DNA from: UBA6168 sp964573725
Lineage (GTDB): Bacteria > Bacteroidota > Bacteroidia > Chitinophagales > Saprospiraceae
NCBI GenBank assembly: GCA_964573725.1
Contig: CAZNLJ010000042.1
Span: 1-42,974 of the forward strand
Direction of reading: 5' to 3'
Length of the DNA: 42,974 nucleotides
Part shown: in pieces, positions 1 through 9,245 of the stretch
How positions within the stretch are numbered: the first letter of the stretch is position 1
Layout of the letters: each line of letters starts with the position of its first letter
The notes under the pieces: model-generated
What the model was told of the DNA's origin: nothing
Seen by the model: the letters and a program-made list of their open reading frames with translations, nothing else
Databases searched by the model: none
Position numbers and translations under genes: made by a program

Positions 1-61
1 GACTCGAACCCCCGACCAGCTGATTACAAATCAGCTGCTCTACCAACTGAGCTATACTGGC
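1..61 (-). tRNA. tRNA-Thr (anticodon TGT), 3' end cut by window edge
   Basis: Read on the minus strand, the segment begins with acceptor strand GCCAGTA (61 down to 55), followed by a D-arm with TAGCTCAGTTGGTAGAGC. The anticodon stem is GCTGA/TCAGC around the loop TTTGTAA (plus positions 24-30), giving anticodon TGT, which reads ACA (Thr). The T-arm starts with GGTTCGA. The 3' acceptor strand and part of the T-stem lie beyond position 1. Identity is clear from the anticodon; the gene is partial only because of the window boundary. Confidence 0.93.
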
Positions 62-214
62 CGATGGTTGGGTTTGCCCCGGCTTCCGCGGCACCTGCGT
101 GCTGCGTTCGAACACCCGATTGGGTCAGGTGTCTCAAAGCGCCCGCAAAAATAGCTTTTCCAAACAACAGTGAAAACTTTATTTTCACTTTCAGTCATTT
201 TTTTCAAAGCGGCA

Positions 215-244
215 CAAAAGTAGGTGTTTCCGGCTTTTTTCCAA
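215..244 (-). promoter_or_regulatory. Bacteroidota-type promoter upstream of tRNA-Thr
   Basis: On the minus strand TACTTTTG (plus 215-222) matches the -7 consensus TAnnTTTG. A TTG (plus 242-244) sits 19 bases upstream, as expected for the -33 element. A second -7 match, TATTTTTG, lies nearer the tRNA at 146-153. Either could drive the tRNA transcript. Motif match only; no start site can be seen directly. Confidence 0.45.
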
Positions 245-338
245 GTGCTGGGTTCATGATTTTTTAAAAAAATCCTGCCATCGGAATGCCGGATGCCGCT
301 GTGCGGCAACAGCGGTTCTCAGGATACGGGAGCATCGT

Positions 339-1283
339 TCATTTGTTGCGGTCCTCCTCCTCCGGAAGGTTTTTTCCCGGCTCCCCGGGATCCGGCAGGG
401 AGGCTTTGGGGTGGGCCTGGCGGTACACCTGCCGCAGGCGGTCCACCGTATTATGGGTATATACCTGGGTCGCCGCCAGGCTGGCATGTCCCAGCAGCTC
501 CTTGACGGCATTCAAGGCCGCCCCGTGGTTGGCCAGGTGGGTGGCGAAGGAATGGCGCAGCACGTGCGGACTGCGCTGCGCCGCGCTGGACACCAGGGAG
601 AGGTAATGCCGGACCTTGCGGTACAGGAAGGCGCCGTCAGCGGGTGTCCCCTTGTCCTTCAGCACCAAGGCATCGGCGCTGCGTTGCGGGAATCGGACGG
701 CACATTCCCGCAGATAATCTTGCAGCAAGGCCACCAAATGGCCCGCGAGGGGAATCATGCGTTCCCGCCCGCCCTTACCCATGACCTTGAGGCGTGCCTC
801 GGCCAGGGACAGGTCGCCGCACCGGAGTCCGGCCAATTCCCCCCTGCGCATACCCGTCCCGTACAAGAGCTCCAGGATGACCCGGTCCCGCAGCTGTGCC
901 CAACCCTCGCCGGTGTCCAACAGGTCGAACAACCGCTCCGCCTGCGGTTCCCGCAGGAAAGCCGGCAACCGCTTGCCGGCCCGGGGCGTCCGGACCTTGG
1001 CCATCGGATCGGTCTCCCGGACGCCCGACTGGCAAAGGAAACGGAAATATCGCTTCAGGCAGGACAGCTTCCGCCCGATGGTCCGGGTGCTCCTGCCTTC
1101 CTCCATGAGGTGGACCATCCAGGAGCGGACATGCTGGTGTGTGACCTCCCGGTCGTCCGTCATGCCGTATTGCAGCTCGAGATAAGCGGCGAACTGTTCC
1201 AGGTCCCCCCGATAGGCCGTCAGGGTATGCGGGGAGTACCGCTTTTCATGTTGCAGGAACTGGAGGAAGCTTGCCTGGTTCAT
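339..1283 (-). CDS. Tyrosine recombinase of the XerC/XerD family
   Basis: A 314-residue site-specific recombinase, expected to act on chromosome-dimer dif sites or in related integration events. The N-terminal SAM-like core-binding domain (about residues 1-90) is followed by the catalytic domain. All catalytic residues are visible: R146 in GMRRGEL, K170 in MGKGGRER, H240 and R243 in SPHVLRH, H266 in LLGHAS and the nucleophile Y275 in TQVYTHNTV. Length fits XerC/XerD (about 300). The frame stays open upstream, but family alignment favours starting at MNQASF (1283) rather than 1331. It lies 196 bp downstream of fumC on the same strand and has no phage neighbours, so it is probably a housekeeping Xer protein. 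I cannot tell XerC from XerD by eye. Confidence 0.9.
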   Translation of the reverse strand: MNQASFLQFLQHEKRYSPHTLTAYRGDLEQFAAYLELQYGMTDDREVTHQHVRSWMVHLMEEGRSTRTIGRKLSCLKRYFRFLCQSGVRETDPMAKVRTPRAGKRLPAFLREPQAERLFDLLDTGEGWAQLRDRVILELLYGTGMRRGELAGLRCGDLSLAEARLKVMGKGGRERMIPLAGHLVALLQDYLRECAVRFPQRSADALVLKDKGTPADGAFLYRKVRHYLSLVSSAAQRSPHVLRHSFATHLANHGAALNAVKELLGHASLAATQVYTHNTVDRLRQVYRQAHPKASLPDPGEPGKNLPEEEDRNK

Positions 1284-1479
1284 CCGGATACGGTGTATGG
1301 GCTTCCACCCGGGGACCTCGGCGGCTTGCACCGCCGGACGGCCTTCGGACGGACTGCCGGTCCTTTTTTTTACCTTTCTGAATCAAAACGCCGGTCGTTC
1401 GTTCGCTTTCCCGCGCACCGGCTCCGTCGGCGGAGCGCTACCGCCGCCACCGTGGACCCCGCCCGCGCATTCCCTGCCC

Positions 1480-2868
1480 TCAATGCCCGACCATATCGGC
1501 GGCCCGGACCCAGGCATCGAACTGCTCGGAGGTCAACAGGCCGAGTCCGAGCGCCGCCTGCCGGAGGGTCGTCCCCTCCGCATGGGCCTTCTTGGCGATC
1601 TTGGCCGCATTGTCGTACCCGATATGGGGATTGAGGGCCGTCACCAGCATGAGCGACTGTTCGAGGTTCTGCCGGATGCGCGGAAGGTTGGGTTGGATGC
1701 CGACCGCACAGTGGTCGTTGAAACTGACACAGGCGTCCCCGATCAGGCGGGCGGACTGGAGAAAGTTGAATATCATCAGCGGCTTGAACACGTTCAGTTC
1801 GAAATGTCCGTTCATCCCGCCGATATTGACGGCCACATCGTTTCCGAGCACCTGGGCCATGGCCATGGTCATGGCCTCGTTCTGCGTGGGGTTCACCTTG
1901 CCGGGCATGATGCTCGATCCGGGCTCGTTGTCCGGGATGATGAGCTCCCCGATCCCGCACCGGGGGCCGCTGGCCAGCATCCGGATGTCATGTGCAATCT
2001 TGAAAAGGGAGACCGCCACGGTCTTCAGGGCGCCGTGCGATTCGACGATGGCATCGTGGGCGGCGAGCGATTCGAACTTGTTGGGTGCCGTCACGAAAGG
2101 CAGTCCGGTCAGCGCGGCGATCTTTCCCGCCACACATTCCGCATATCCGGCCGGTGTGTTGAGCCCCGTGCCGACCGCCGTCCCGCCCAGGGCGAGTTGC
2201 GCCAGGTGCGGCAAGGTGTGCCGGATGGCCGCAAGCCCCTGGTCCAACTGGGCGGCATAGCCCCCCAGTTCCTGCCCCAGGGTCAGCGGTGTGGCATCCA
2301 TGAGATGCGTCCGGCCGATCTTCACGATATCCCGGAAAGCCTCCGCCTTTGCCCGCAGGGTGTCCCGCAACCGGGTGATGCCCGGCAGGGTCGTTTCCTC
2401 CAAGATCCGGTAGGCGGCGATGTGCATGGCCGTCGGGAAGGTGTCGTTGGAGGACTGCGACTTGTTGACGTCGTCGTTGGGGTGCAGCACCTTGTGCGCA
2501 TCCGTCAGCCGGCCGCCCGACCGGACGTGCGCCCGGTTGGCAATGACTTCGTTGACGTTCATATTCGACTGGGTGCCGCTGCCCGTCTGCCAAACCACCA
2601 AGGGGAACTGGTCGTCCAGCCCACCCGCCAGGATCTCCTCACAGACCGCCGAGATCATTTCCATCTTTTCCGCCGGCAACACCCCCAGTTCATGGTTCGC
2701 CTGCGCCGCCGCCTGCTTCAGCACCGCAAACGCCCGGATCACCTCCGTCGGCATGCGATGGCCGCCGATCTTGAAATTTTGTATGGAGCGCTGCGTCTGC
2801 GCCGCCCAATACGCCGCCACCGGAACCTGGACCTCCCCCAGGGAATCTTTTTCGATGCGATATTCCAT
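1480..2868 (-). CDS. fumC: Fumarate hydratase, class II
   Basis: A 462-residue enzyme interconverting fumarate and L-malate in the TCA cycle; a cytosolic homotetramer in known homologues and free of iron-sulfur clusters. The three conserved regions of the aspartase/fumarase superfamily are present: GSGTQSNMNVNE (about 96-107), GRTHLMDATP with general acid/base H188, and the signature GSSIMPGKVNP with S318. H188 and S318 match the catalytic numbering of E. coli FumC. GSGTQSNMN and the overall length favour fumarase over aspartase or argininosuccinate lyase. The start MEYRIEKDS (2868) was chosen because the upstream in-frame extension is low-complexity and unlike the family, and because a promoter lies just upstream. 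Confidence 0.96.
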   Translation of the reverse strand: MEYRIEKDSLGEVQVPVAAYWAAQTQRSIQNFKIGGHRMPTEVIRAFAVLKQAAAQANHELGVLPAEKMEMISAVCEEILAGGLDDQFPLVVWQTGSGTQSNMNVNEVIANRAHVRSGGRLTDAHKVLHPNDDVNKSQSSNDTFPTAMHIAAYRILEETTLPGITRLRDTLRAKAEAFRDIVKIGRTHLMDATPLTLGQELGGYAAQLDQGLAAIRHTLPHLAQLALGGTAVGTGLNTPAGYAECVAGKIAALTGLPFVTAPNKFESLAAHDAIVESHGALKTVAVSLFKIAHDIRMLASGPRCGIGELIIPDNEPGSSIMPGKVNPTQNEAMTMAMAQVLGNDVAVNIGGMNGHFELNVFKPLMIFNFLQSARLIGDACVSFNDHCAVGIQPNLPRIRQNLEQSLMLVTALNPHIGYDNAAKIAKKAHAEGTTLRQAALGLGLLTSEQFDAWVRAADMVGH

Positions 2869-2886
2869 AGCCTGTATTTTTTTTGG

Positions 2887-2894
2887 CAAATGTA
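2887..2894 (-). promoter_or_regulatory. -7 promoter element for fumC
   Basis: Minus-strand TACATTTG is an exact TAnnTTTG match 19-26 bases upstream of the fumC ATG. No clear TTTG is seen at the usual -33 distance. The position also supports the 2868 start codon. Confidence 0.45.
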
Positions 2895-3011
2895 AGCCTT
2901 GCCCCTGTATCCGGGGAGCCGGGGCCGCACTTTCCACCCCCACCCCGCCGACCGGCATCCTCATTCGCCGAAAATCCTGCCCGCCTAAACAAAAAAGGAA
3001 CCGACCTGTTC

Positions 3012-3040
3012 TTTGGAAATGAATCTACTGCCTAACTTGG
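3012..3040 (+). promoter_or_regulatory. Putative promoter for the superoxide dismutase gene
   Basis: TTTG (3012-3015) is followed after 17 bases by TAACTTGG (3033-3040), one mismatch from TAnnTTTG. The gene's ATG is at 3113, giving a leader of about 65 nt. The element is divergent to the fumC promoter. Confidence 0.4.
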
Positions 3041-3112
3041 CGCTTCTTGAGAACCTGTGCGGCGGCCGGGCCGAAGCGTGTCCGCATCCTCCGTACGACA
3101 AAATCTTCCAAC

Positions 3113-3745
<633 letters not shown>

Positions 3746-3764
3746 CCCTCCTTCCATCGGCCGA

Positions 3765-3812
3765 CCGGTCCGCACAGGAACCGGGGGTACGCCCCCGCCC
3801 TTTGCGGACCGG
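3765..3812. terminator. Nested inverted repeat between convergent genes
   Basis: CCGGTCCGCA (3765-3774) pairs perfectly with TGCGGACCGG (3803-3812), and the enclosed segment has its own CGGGGG/CCCCCG hairpin around 3782-3796. It lies between the convergent superoxide dismutase and ICMT-like genes. No T-tract follows on either strand, so it is a candidate bidirectional terminator or RNA-stabilising structure rather than a canonical intrinsic terminator. Confidence 0.4.
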
Positions 3813-3855
3813 CCCGTCCTCCCGCCTTCCCTTCACCGCCCCGGTCGCCGCATCC

Positions 3856-4446
3856 CTAACACCAGCGACGTACCCTCCTCCGGTAAGCGCGGTACTCCTC
3901 GCCGTAGGTCTCCTCCATATGCGTTTCCTCCAGGCGGACCTGTACCTGCAGGGCCAGCCAGGTCATGGCGGCCACCAACATGGTCAGGATACCCGGTTGT
4001 GCCAACATATATCCCGCCACGCCCAGCAACAGACCGAGGAAGACCGGATTCCTGGAAACGGCGAACAAGCCCCGGACGCGCAAGGCCGCCTTGTGCGCCC
4101 GGTCGATGCCGATCCGCCAGCTGTCGCCCATCTGGTACTGCGCCACCACCACCCATGCCAGGGCCGCATGCAAGCACACCATGCCGGCCACCTGCACCCG
4201 CGGCCCCATCGCCCAACGGATCGACCCGGTCCAGGCCGCCGCCCCCACCACCGGCAGGATGGCCGCCAACACCAACAATCCCATCAGGACCGCCATCACC
4301 TTGCCCATGAAGTCATGCAGCCCGTCGCCCTTTCCGAAGGTAAACGGAACAATGCCTGTCTTCCGCCAGGTCCGCCAGCTCGGCACCACAAATACCACCG
4401 TCAGGAAAACCAATACGAACACCAACAGGTAAGTGTGCAAATCCAT
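3856..4446 (-). CDS. Isoprenylcysteine carboxyl methyltransferase-like membrane protein
   Basis: A 196-residue polytopic inner-membrane protein with about four to five hydrophobic segments, beginning at MDLHTYLLVFVLVF. The C-terminal part carries the ICMT/PEMT-type signature: SRNPVFLGLLLGVAGYML, then LEETHMEETYGEEYRAY and a basic VRRW tail. In this family the RNP/RHP-Y-G segment and the EE...G..Y..Y segment form the S-adenosylmethionine site. The substrate in bacteria is unknown; isoprenoid or phospholipid methylation is conceivable. It lies 98 bp downstream of the MFS gene on the same strand and may be cotranscribed with it. The 4446 start begins exactly at the first membrane segment; the longer frame to 4548 adds a non-hydrophobic arginine-rich stretch. 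Confidence 0.75.
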   Translation of the reverse strand: MDLHTYLLVFVLVFLTVVFVVPSWRTWRKTGIVPFTFGKGDGLHDFMGKVMAVLMGLLVLAAILPVVGAAAWTGSIRWAMGPRVQVAGMVCLHAALAWVVVAQYQMGDSWRIGIDRAHKAALRVRGLFAVSRNPVFLGLLLGVAGYMLAQPGILTMLVAAMTWLALQVQVRLEETHMEETYGEEYRAYRRRVRRWC

Positions 4447-4544
4447 AAAATCCGATCTTATTGAGGAATACACCCCGGCATGGGCTCCATGCACCTGCGC
4501 ACCGACAGGAGACCTTGCGCTTGCCCGACCTCTCGGCCGCATGG

Positions 4545-5840
4545 TCATCCGGAACCGGTCCCCGGCGCACGCACCCCGTTCCGGGCCGCCGCGCCCAGCT
4601 CCCGCAAATCCGCCCGCAAGAGGTCGCCTGTCCGGTACCAGACCCAGACCACCACCAGCAGGGCCATGCCGCCCCCGAAGACCACCGACAGGCTGGCGCC
4701 CAGCAGGCTGGCCGCCACGCCCGACTCAAATGCCCCCAATTCATTGGAGGCGCTGATGAATATCCCGTTGACGGCCCCGACCCGCCCCCGCATCTCATCC
4801 GGTGTCAGCATCAGCAGGATGGTCTGGCGGACGACTACACTGACCGCATCGAACGCCCCCGTCAGGAACAAGGCGGCCACCGACAACCAGAAATTCCGGG
4901 ACCACGCAAAGACCATCGTCGCCACCCCGAAACCGGCCACGTTCAGCAGGAGGGTCCGCCAGGCGTTGCGGGACAAGGACAGGAACGACAGGAGGAACAA
5001 GGTCAGCAAAGCCCCGACGGACGGGGCGGCCCGCAACAGGCCGAGCCCCTGCGGACCCACCCCCAGGATGTCTTCCGCAAAAACCGGCAGGATGGCGATC
5101 ACACCCCCGAACAAAACGGAAAAGAGGTCCAGGGAAATGGCGTAGAAAAGCATTCGCGTCCGCAGTACGAACCGAATCCCTTCCCGGATCTTGTCCATCG
5201 CCCGCCCCTCCGGGGCGCGTGTCCTGCCCGGTTCCCGGATTTGCGACAGGCAGAGCAGGGCGGTCCCCATCAGGACCAGGACCACCAGCAAGGTGTCCGA
5301 AAAGCCCACCGACGCATAAATGAACCCGCTGATTCCCGGACCGACGACCGTTCCGACCTGCCAGGCCGTGCTGCTCCAGGTGGCGGCGTTCTCATACGCC
5401 GAACGGGGCACCAGGAAAGCCTTCAGGGCGGACGCCGTCGGCGAGTAGAACGCATAGCAGGTACCCGACAAGCATGCCATGCCGTATACCAGGTATTGGA
5501 AGGCGGTGTCGTGCGAACCGTCGTTGAGGTACCGGGACCCCCCGTACAACAGGATTGAGCTGCACAGGATGCCACCGAGGCTGACCTGCAGGAGCCGCCG
5601 CTTCGGCAGCAGGTCCGCCAGGTGGCCGCCGACCAGCGAAAAAGCGATGTAAGGGGCGGCATGCGCCAAGCCCAACAGCCCGATGGCCAGCGGCTTGCCG
5701 GTCATCCGGTACAACTCATAGCCGACCATCACCTCCTGGACCAGCCGGGCGACCGTAAAAAGGAGGCTCGTCGCCAGGTAGAATCTGAAATTGCCGTACC
5801 GAAATGCCAGGAAGGGTTGCTTTTGCATGAGGGATGCCAT
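4545..5840 (-). CDS. MFS transporter, EntS/MFS_3-like exporter
   Basis: A 431-residue protein with about twelve hydrophobic segments, resembling the major facilitator branch that includes the enterobactin exporter EntS. Recognisable parts are FRYGNFRFYLATSLLFT at the N-terminus, LAHAAPYIAFSLVGGHLADLLPKRRLL as the loop 2-3 motif A equivalent, TLLVVLVLMGTALLCL mid-protein, and MLTPDEMRGRVGAVNGIF in the second half, the typical RGR loop of this branch. The substrate cannot be deduced. An alternative start at MQKQPFLAF (5828) fits the promoter at 5854-5880 better, because an ATG at 5840 would leave a leader of only a few nucleotides. Confidence 0.85.
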   Translation of the reverse strand: MASLMQKQPFLAFRYGNFRFYLATSLLFTVARLVQEVMVGYELYRMTGKPLAIGLLGLAHAAPYIAFSLVGGHLADLLPKRRLLQVSLGGILCSSILLYGGSRYLNDGSHDTAFQYLVYGMACLSGTCYAFYSPTASALKAFLVPRSAYENAATWSSTAWQVGTVVGPGISGFIYASVGFSDTLLVVLVLMGTALLCLSQIREPGRTRAPEGRAMDKIREGIRFVLRTRMLFYAISLDLFSVLFGGVIAILPVFAEDILGVGPQGLGLLRAAPSVGALLTLFLLSFLSLSRNAWRTLLLNVAGFGVATMVFAWSRNFWLSVAALFLTGAFDAVSVVVRQTILLMLTPDEMRGRVGAVNGIFISASNELGAFESGVAASLLGASLSVVFGGGMALLVVVWVWYRTGDLLRADLRELGAAARNGVRAPGTGSG

Positions 5841-5853
5841 CCGGTTAGGATGC

Positions 5854-5880
5854 CAAAGATAAACACTCCGTTTCTACAAA
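5854..5880 (-). promoter_or_regulatory. Promoter for the MFS/ICMT-like transcription unit
   Basis: Minus-strand TATCTTTG (plus 5854-5861) is an exact TAnnTTTG. TTTG (plus 5877-5880) lies 15 bases upstream, slightly short of the usual 17-21. The position implies a very short leader for the 5840 start. Confidence 0.45.
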
Positions 5881-6061
5881 GGGGAAGCCCGGACAAAATT
5901 GACGGACCGGCCCCTAGCCCCCGGCTGTAAAAACTGATGGCCCCGGAACAACCATCTCCCGTCTTTTTTGCGGAAGTTTGCGGCGAAAGGCGTCCGATCG
6001 ACGGCCGATACGCGGAACACGGAGTCGGAATCCGAGCCACGACCACGAAAAAACAGCGTCC

Positions 6062-7006
6062 ATGCTATCGAAAAAAAACCGACGAACTCAGCGAACTGCA
6101 GCCGGGCGCGGTATCCGCCGGCGGCTGCCGATGTTGCTGGCGATCCTGTGGGCCGGGTACGGATGCGACCGGGAAACGGAGCCGGTGCCGGGATACCTCC
6201 GCATCGAGCCCTTCGAGCTGCGGGGAACCGACCCGGCCTTGCACGGCAGCATGTCCGGCCTGGTCACCCATGCGAACGTGTTCCTGCTGGACCAGGAGAC
6301 CCAGGCCTCCCATTCGCTCGGGGTCGTCCAGCTGCCGGGGGAAGTCCCCTGCCTGGCGACGGGCGGGCAGGAAATCGTCGTCGACCCCATGGTCAAGGCG
6401 AACGGCAGCGTCCTGTACCTGCAGATCTATCCCTTCTACCAGCGTTACCGGACGGCGGCGACCGTCCCTCCCGGTGAATTGACCGTCGTCCGGCCCGTCA
6501 CCGGATATGTGCCGGAGGCGGAATTCGAATTCATCGAGGATTTCGAAGGTACCGGCCACCTGTTCCAGGTGGACCGGGACGGAAACGACAGCACCCGGAT
6601 CGAGTTGACCCAGTCGGACGTTTTCGAGGGTCAGCAATCCGGTATGGCGATACTGGACCGGGACAACAGCATCCTGGTGGCGGCGACCAATTTCGTGTAC
6701 ACCCTGCCGTTCGACCAGGTCGGCAAAGTCTTCATGGAGGTGAACTACAAGACGGATGTCCCGCTGGAGTTCGGTGTCCTGAACCTGGACAGCCAGGGCA
6801 ACGAGTTCCCCAATTTCGAGTTCGTGGTCCTGCCGCGGGCGGACTGGAACAAGATCTATTTCGACATGACGGACCTCATCGCCACCGCGAATTTCGACCG
6901 GTTCGTCTTTGCCTTGCGGGCGGGGATCCCGGCCGACCAGAACGGGAACCTGACCATGGACGAGGCCCGAATCCACCTGGACAACATCAAGCTCGTCCAC
7001 TTCTAA
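6062..7006 (+). CDS. Putative lipoprotein of unknown function
   Basis: A 314-residue secreted protein I do not recognise. A basic N-terminus is followed by RLPMLLAILWAGYGC, a short hydrophobic stretch ending at C35, which suggests lipidation although the lipobox (GYGC) is weak. The mature protein is acidic and beta-rich, with a first segment VPGYLRIEPFEL and a second half starting about residue 160 (FEFIEDFEGTGHLFQVD). That half, with its repeated strands and terminal ARIHLDNIKLVHF, resembles carbohydrate-binding jelly-roll domains; this is a fold impression only. It ends 12 bp before the sugar transferase gene, so the two are probably cotranslated. A role in extracellular polysaccharide or envelope biology is inferred from that neighbour. 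Confidence 0.7.
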   Translation: MLSKKNRRTQRTAAGRGIRRRLPMLLAILWAGYGCDRETEPVPGYLRIEPFELRGTDPALHGSMSGLVTHANVFLLDQETQASHSLGVVQLPGEVPCLATGGQEIVVDPMVKANGSVLYLQIYPFYQRYRTAATVPPGELTVVRPVTGYVPEAEFEFIEDFEGTGHLFQVDRDGNDSTRIELTQSDVFEGQQSGMAILDRDNSILVAATNFVYTLPFDQVGKVFMEVNYKTDVPLEFGVLNLDSQGNEFPNFEFVVLPRADWNKIYFDMTDLIATANFDRFVFALRAGIPADQNGNLTMDEARIHLDNIKLVHF

Positions 7007-7018
7007 ACCTGACCGGAA

Positions 7019-8446
7019 TTGTCCTTGCGAAGCACCGATACACGCCTGTACCGATGGACCGACTACCTCGCCGCGACGCTGGCCTGGTCGTTGTTCTTCG
7101 GGTTCCGCAAAGCCATGGAAAGCGGGGCATGGACCTGGTCGTCCTTTTCGGACCCCAACTATGCGAAGGGCATCCTGATGGTTCCGGCGGGCTGGTACCT
7201 GTTCTACGCCTTGTTCGACGACTATCGGGACATTTACCGGTTGTCGCGGGTGGCGACGCTGGTCCGGACCTTCTTCCTTACCTTCCTCGGGGTCGTCTTC
7301 CTTTTCTTCACCCTGATCCTGGACGACCTGGTCACCGGATATACGACCTATTACCGTTCGTTCGCCACCCTGTTCGGCTTGCACTTCGGGTTGACCGCCA
7401 CGGGCCGGATGCTGCTGCTGACCCGCTCGCACCTGCGTCTGCAGCAGGGGAAGGTATCCTTCCCCACCCTGCTTGTGGGACAGGGTGAGCGGGCCCGGGC
7501 CATTTTCAACGATATCGACGGACGGGACAGGAAGCTGGGCTATGCGTTCGTGGGTCATGTCCCCGTCCCGGGTCCGGGAGGCACCCCATCCGGCGGGGCG
7601 GCCGGACTCCCTTTGTCCTGCCTGGGCACCCTGCCGGAACTGTCCGACATCATCCGGCGGCATTCGGTGGAGGAGGTGATCGTGGCCCTGGAACCGGAGC
7701 AGCACGGCGAGTTGTCCGCCATCCTGGACACCCTGTTCGATTTCGGGTCGCAGCTATCGGTGCGGATCATCCCGGAATTGTACGACCTGCTGCTGGGGCA
7801 TGTCCGCATGTCGGATGTCTACGGGGCCGTGCTCATCCAAATCCGGCAGGAGCTGATGCCGAAATGGGAGCGGCTGTTGAAGCGGTTGATGGATATTGCG
7901 GTCGCTTCGTCGGTCCTGGTCCTGCTGGCCCCTTTGTACCTGTACATCGGACTCCGGGTGCGGTGGTCCTCTCCCGGTCCGGTGTTCTACCGGCAGGAGC
8001 GGATCGGCTGGGGCGGCCGGCCTTTCCAGCTGGTCAAGTTCCGGTCGATGCGGGTGGATGCCGAGCGGGACGGGCCGCAATTGTCCACGGAAGCGGACCC
8101 GCGCTGCACGCCCTGGGGTGCGGTGATGCGCAAGTGGCGCCTGGACGAGCTGCCCAACTTCTGGAACGTCCTGCGCGGGGACATGTCCCTGGTCGGTCCG
8201 AGGCCGGAGCGGCGGTATTTCATCGACCGGATCATGGAGAAAGCGCCCCGCTACCGGCATTTGCTCAAGGTCAGGCCCGGCATCACTTCCTGGGGCCAGG
8301 TCAAGTACGGGTACGCCTCCGATGTGGACGAGATGGTCAAGCGCCTGCAGTTCGACCTGCTGTACATCGAGAACATGTCGCTGGCCCTGGACCTGAAAAT
8401 CATTTTTTACACGGTGTTGGTCCTGCTGCAAGGCAAAGGGAAATGA
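7019..8446 (+). CDS. Polyprenyl-phosphate sugar-phosphate transferase (WcaJ/exopolysaccharide type)
   Basis: A 475-residue membrane enzyme expected to start exopolysaccharide or glycan synthesis by moving a sugar phosphate from a nucleotide sugar onto undecaprenyl phosphate. The N-terminal half has four to five hydrophobic segments and a nucleotide-binding-like CoA_binding_3 domain (LVGQGERARAIFNDI, about residue 157). The C-terminal catalytic domain starts near residue 286 (KRLMDIAVASSVLVLLAP) and contains FYRQERIGWGGRPFQLVKF, RKWRLDELPNFWNVLRGD and SLVGPRPERRYF, then ends in a long membrane-associated helix. The start is a TTG (7019); the next in-frame ATG falls inside the first membrane region, so TTG, or the TTG at 7025, is most likely. 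Coupled to the upstream lipoprotein gene. Confidence 0.93.
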   Translation: MSLRSTDTRLYRWTDYLAATLAWSLFFGFRKAMESGAWTWSSFSDPNYAKGILMVPAGWYLFYALFDDYRDIYRLSRVATLVRTFFLTFLGVVFLFFTLILDDLVTGYTTYYRSFATLFGLHFGLTATGRMLLLTRSHLRLQQGKVSFPTLLVGQGERARAIFNDIDGRDRKLGYAFVGHVPVPGPGGTPSGGAAGLPLSCLGTLPELSDIIRRHSVEEVIVALEPEQHGELSAILDTLFDFGSQLSVRIIPELYDLLLGHVRMSDVYGAVLIQIRQELMPKWERLLKRLMDIAVASSVLVLLAPLYLYIGLRVRWSSPGPVFYRQERIGWGGRPFQLVKFRSMRVDAERDGPQLSTEADPRCTPWGAVMRKWRLDELPNFWNVLRGDMSLVGPRPERRYFIDRIMEKAPRYRHLLKVRPGITSWGQVKYGYASDVDEMVKRLQFDLLYIENMSLALDLKIIFYTVLVLLQGKGK

Positions 8447-8489
8447 CCTTGCCCCCGGCCGGCACGACATCCGTAAACCATCCTCTTCG

Positions 8490-9215
8490 ATGCACCATCC
8501 CAACGATCCGGCTTCCGACCTGCCCCCCGCCGTACGCGGCGGGCGAGGCGCGGCCGTCCTGACCTCCGTGGCGAAGGCGGTTTCCGTCGGCTTCCACCCC
8601 CTGTTGGTGCTGACCTATATGCTGGTCCTGCAGCTGGTGGTCAACCCCTACCAATTCGGCGTGTTCAGCATGGCGGCGCAGTGGAAGCTCATCCTGCTCG
8701 TGTTCCTGTCCACCTTCGGCATGCCGGCCTTCGCCGTGGTCCTGATGCGGGCCTTGGGGATGGTCGCGTCGATGGAGCTGGCCACGCGTCATGAACGGAT
8801 CGGCCCTTACCTCATCGCCGGGGTATTCTACCTGTGGATGTATATCAACTTCCGGCACAACGGGACCATTCCCCAATCGTTCACGACGGCGACCCTGGGT
8901 GCCACCATAGCCTTGTTCGTCCTTTTCTTCCTGAACAATTTCACCAAGGTGAGCGCCCATGCGGCGGGGATGGGCGGTTGGACGGCCATGGCCGTCCTCA
9001 ATTCCCGCCATCATCCGTTCGAGACCTTCCCGGTGGACCTGGAAGGATGGGGATACTACGAGGTCAGCACCAGCTGGGTGGTCCTGGTCCTGGTGGTCCT
9101 GACCGGATTGGTCTGTACGGCGAGGCTGTACCTGTCGGCCCACACGGAAAGGCAGGTGTATATCGGATTGGCCGTCGGATTGCTCGGCCAAACCGTCGCG
9201 GCGGGATTTTCATGA
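8490..9215 (+). CDS. Polytopic membrane protein, PAP2-like Bacteroidota family
   Basis: A 241-residue protein with about six hydrophobic segments after a short cytoplasmic leader. The opening AVSVGFHPLLVLTYMLVLQ matches a pattern I associate with uncharacterised Bacteroidota membrane proteins distantly related to PAP2 phosphatases. Other landmarks are MELATRHERIGPYLIAGVFY, a KVSAHAAGMGG segment and LSAHTERQVYIGLAVGLLGQ. The scattered conserved His, Arg and Ser (RHER, SAHAAG) would suit a phosphatase-like active site facing the periplasm, but this is inference. It follows the sugar transferase by 43 bp and is probably in the same transcript; dephosphorylation of a lipid carrier would fit the context. 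It ends 30 bp from a convergent gene. Confidence 0.72.
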   Translation: MHHPNDPASDLPPAVRGGRGAAVLTSVAKAVSVGFHPLLVLTYMLVLQLVVNPYQFGVFSMAAQWKLILLVFLSTFGMPAFAVVLMRALGMVASMELATRHERIGPYLIAGVFYLWMYINFRHNGTIPQSFTTATLGATIALFVLFFLNNFTKVSAHAAGMGGWTAMAVLNSRHHPFETFPVDLEGWGYYEVSTSWVVLVLVVLTGLVCTARLYLSAHTERQVYIGLAVGLLGQTVAAGFS

Positions 9216-9245
9216 GGAGGGGTGCCGGGGTTGCGTACCCGGGGA

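Noticed and set aside
339..1283. Integrase of a mobile element beside the tRNA-Thr gene
   Set aside because: A tyrosine recombinase near a tRNA suggests an integration site, but the protein has the length and motifs of housekeeping Xer proteins, there is no direct repeat of the tRNA 3' end (which lies off the window) and the neighbours are core metabolic genes.
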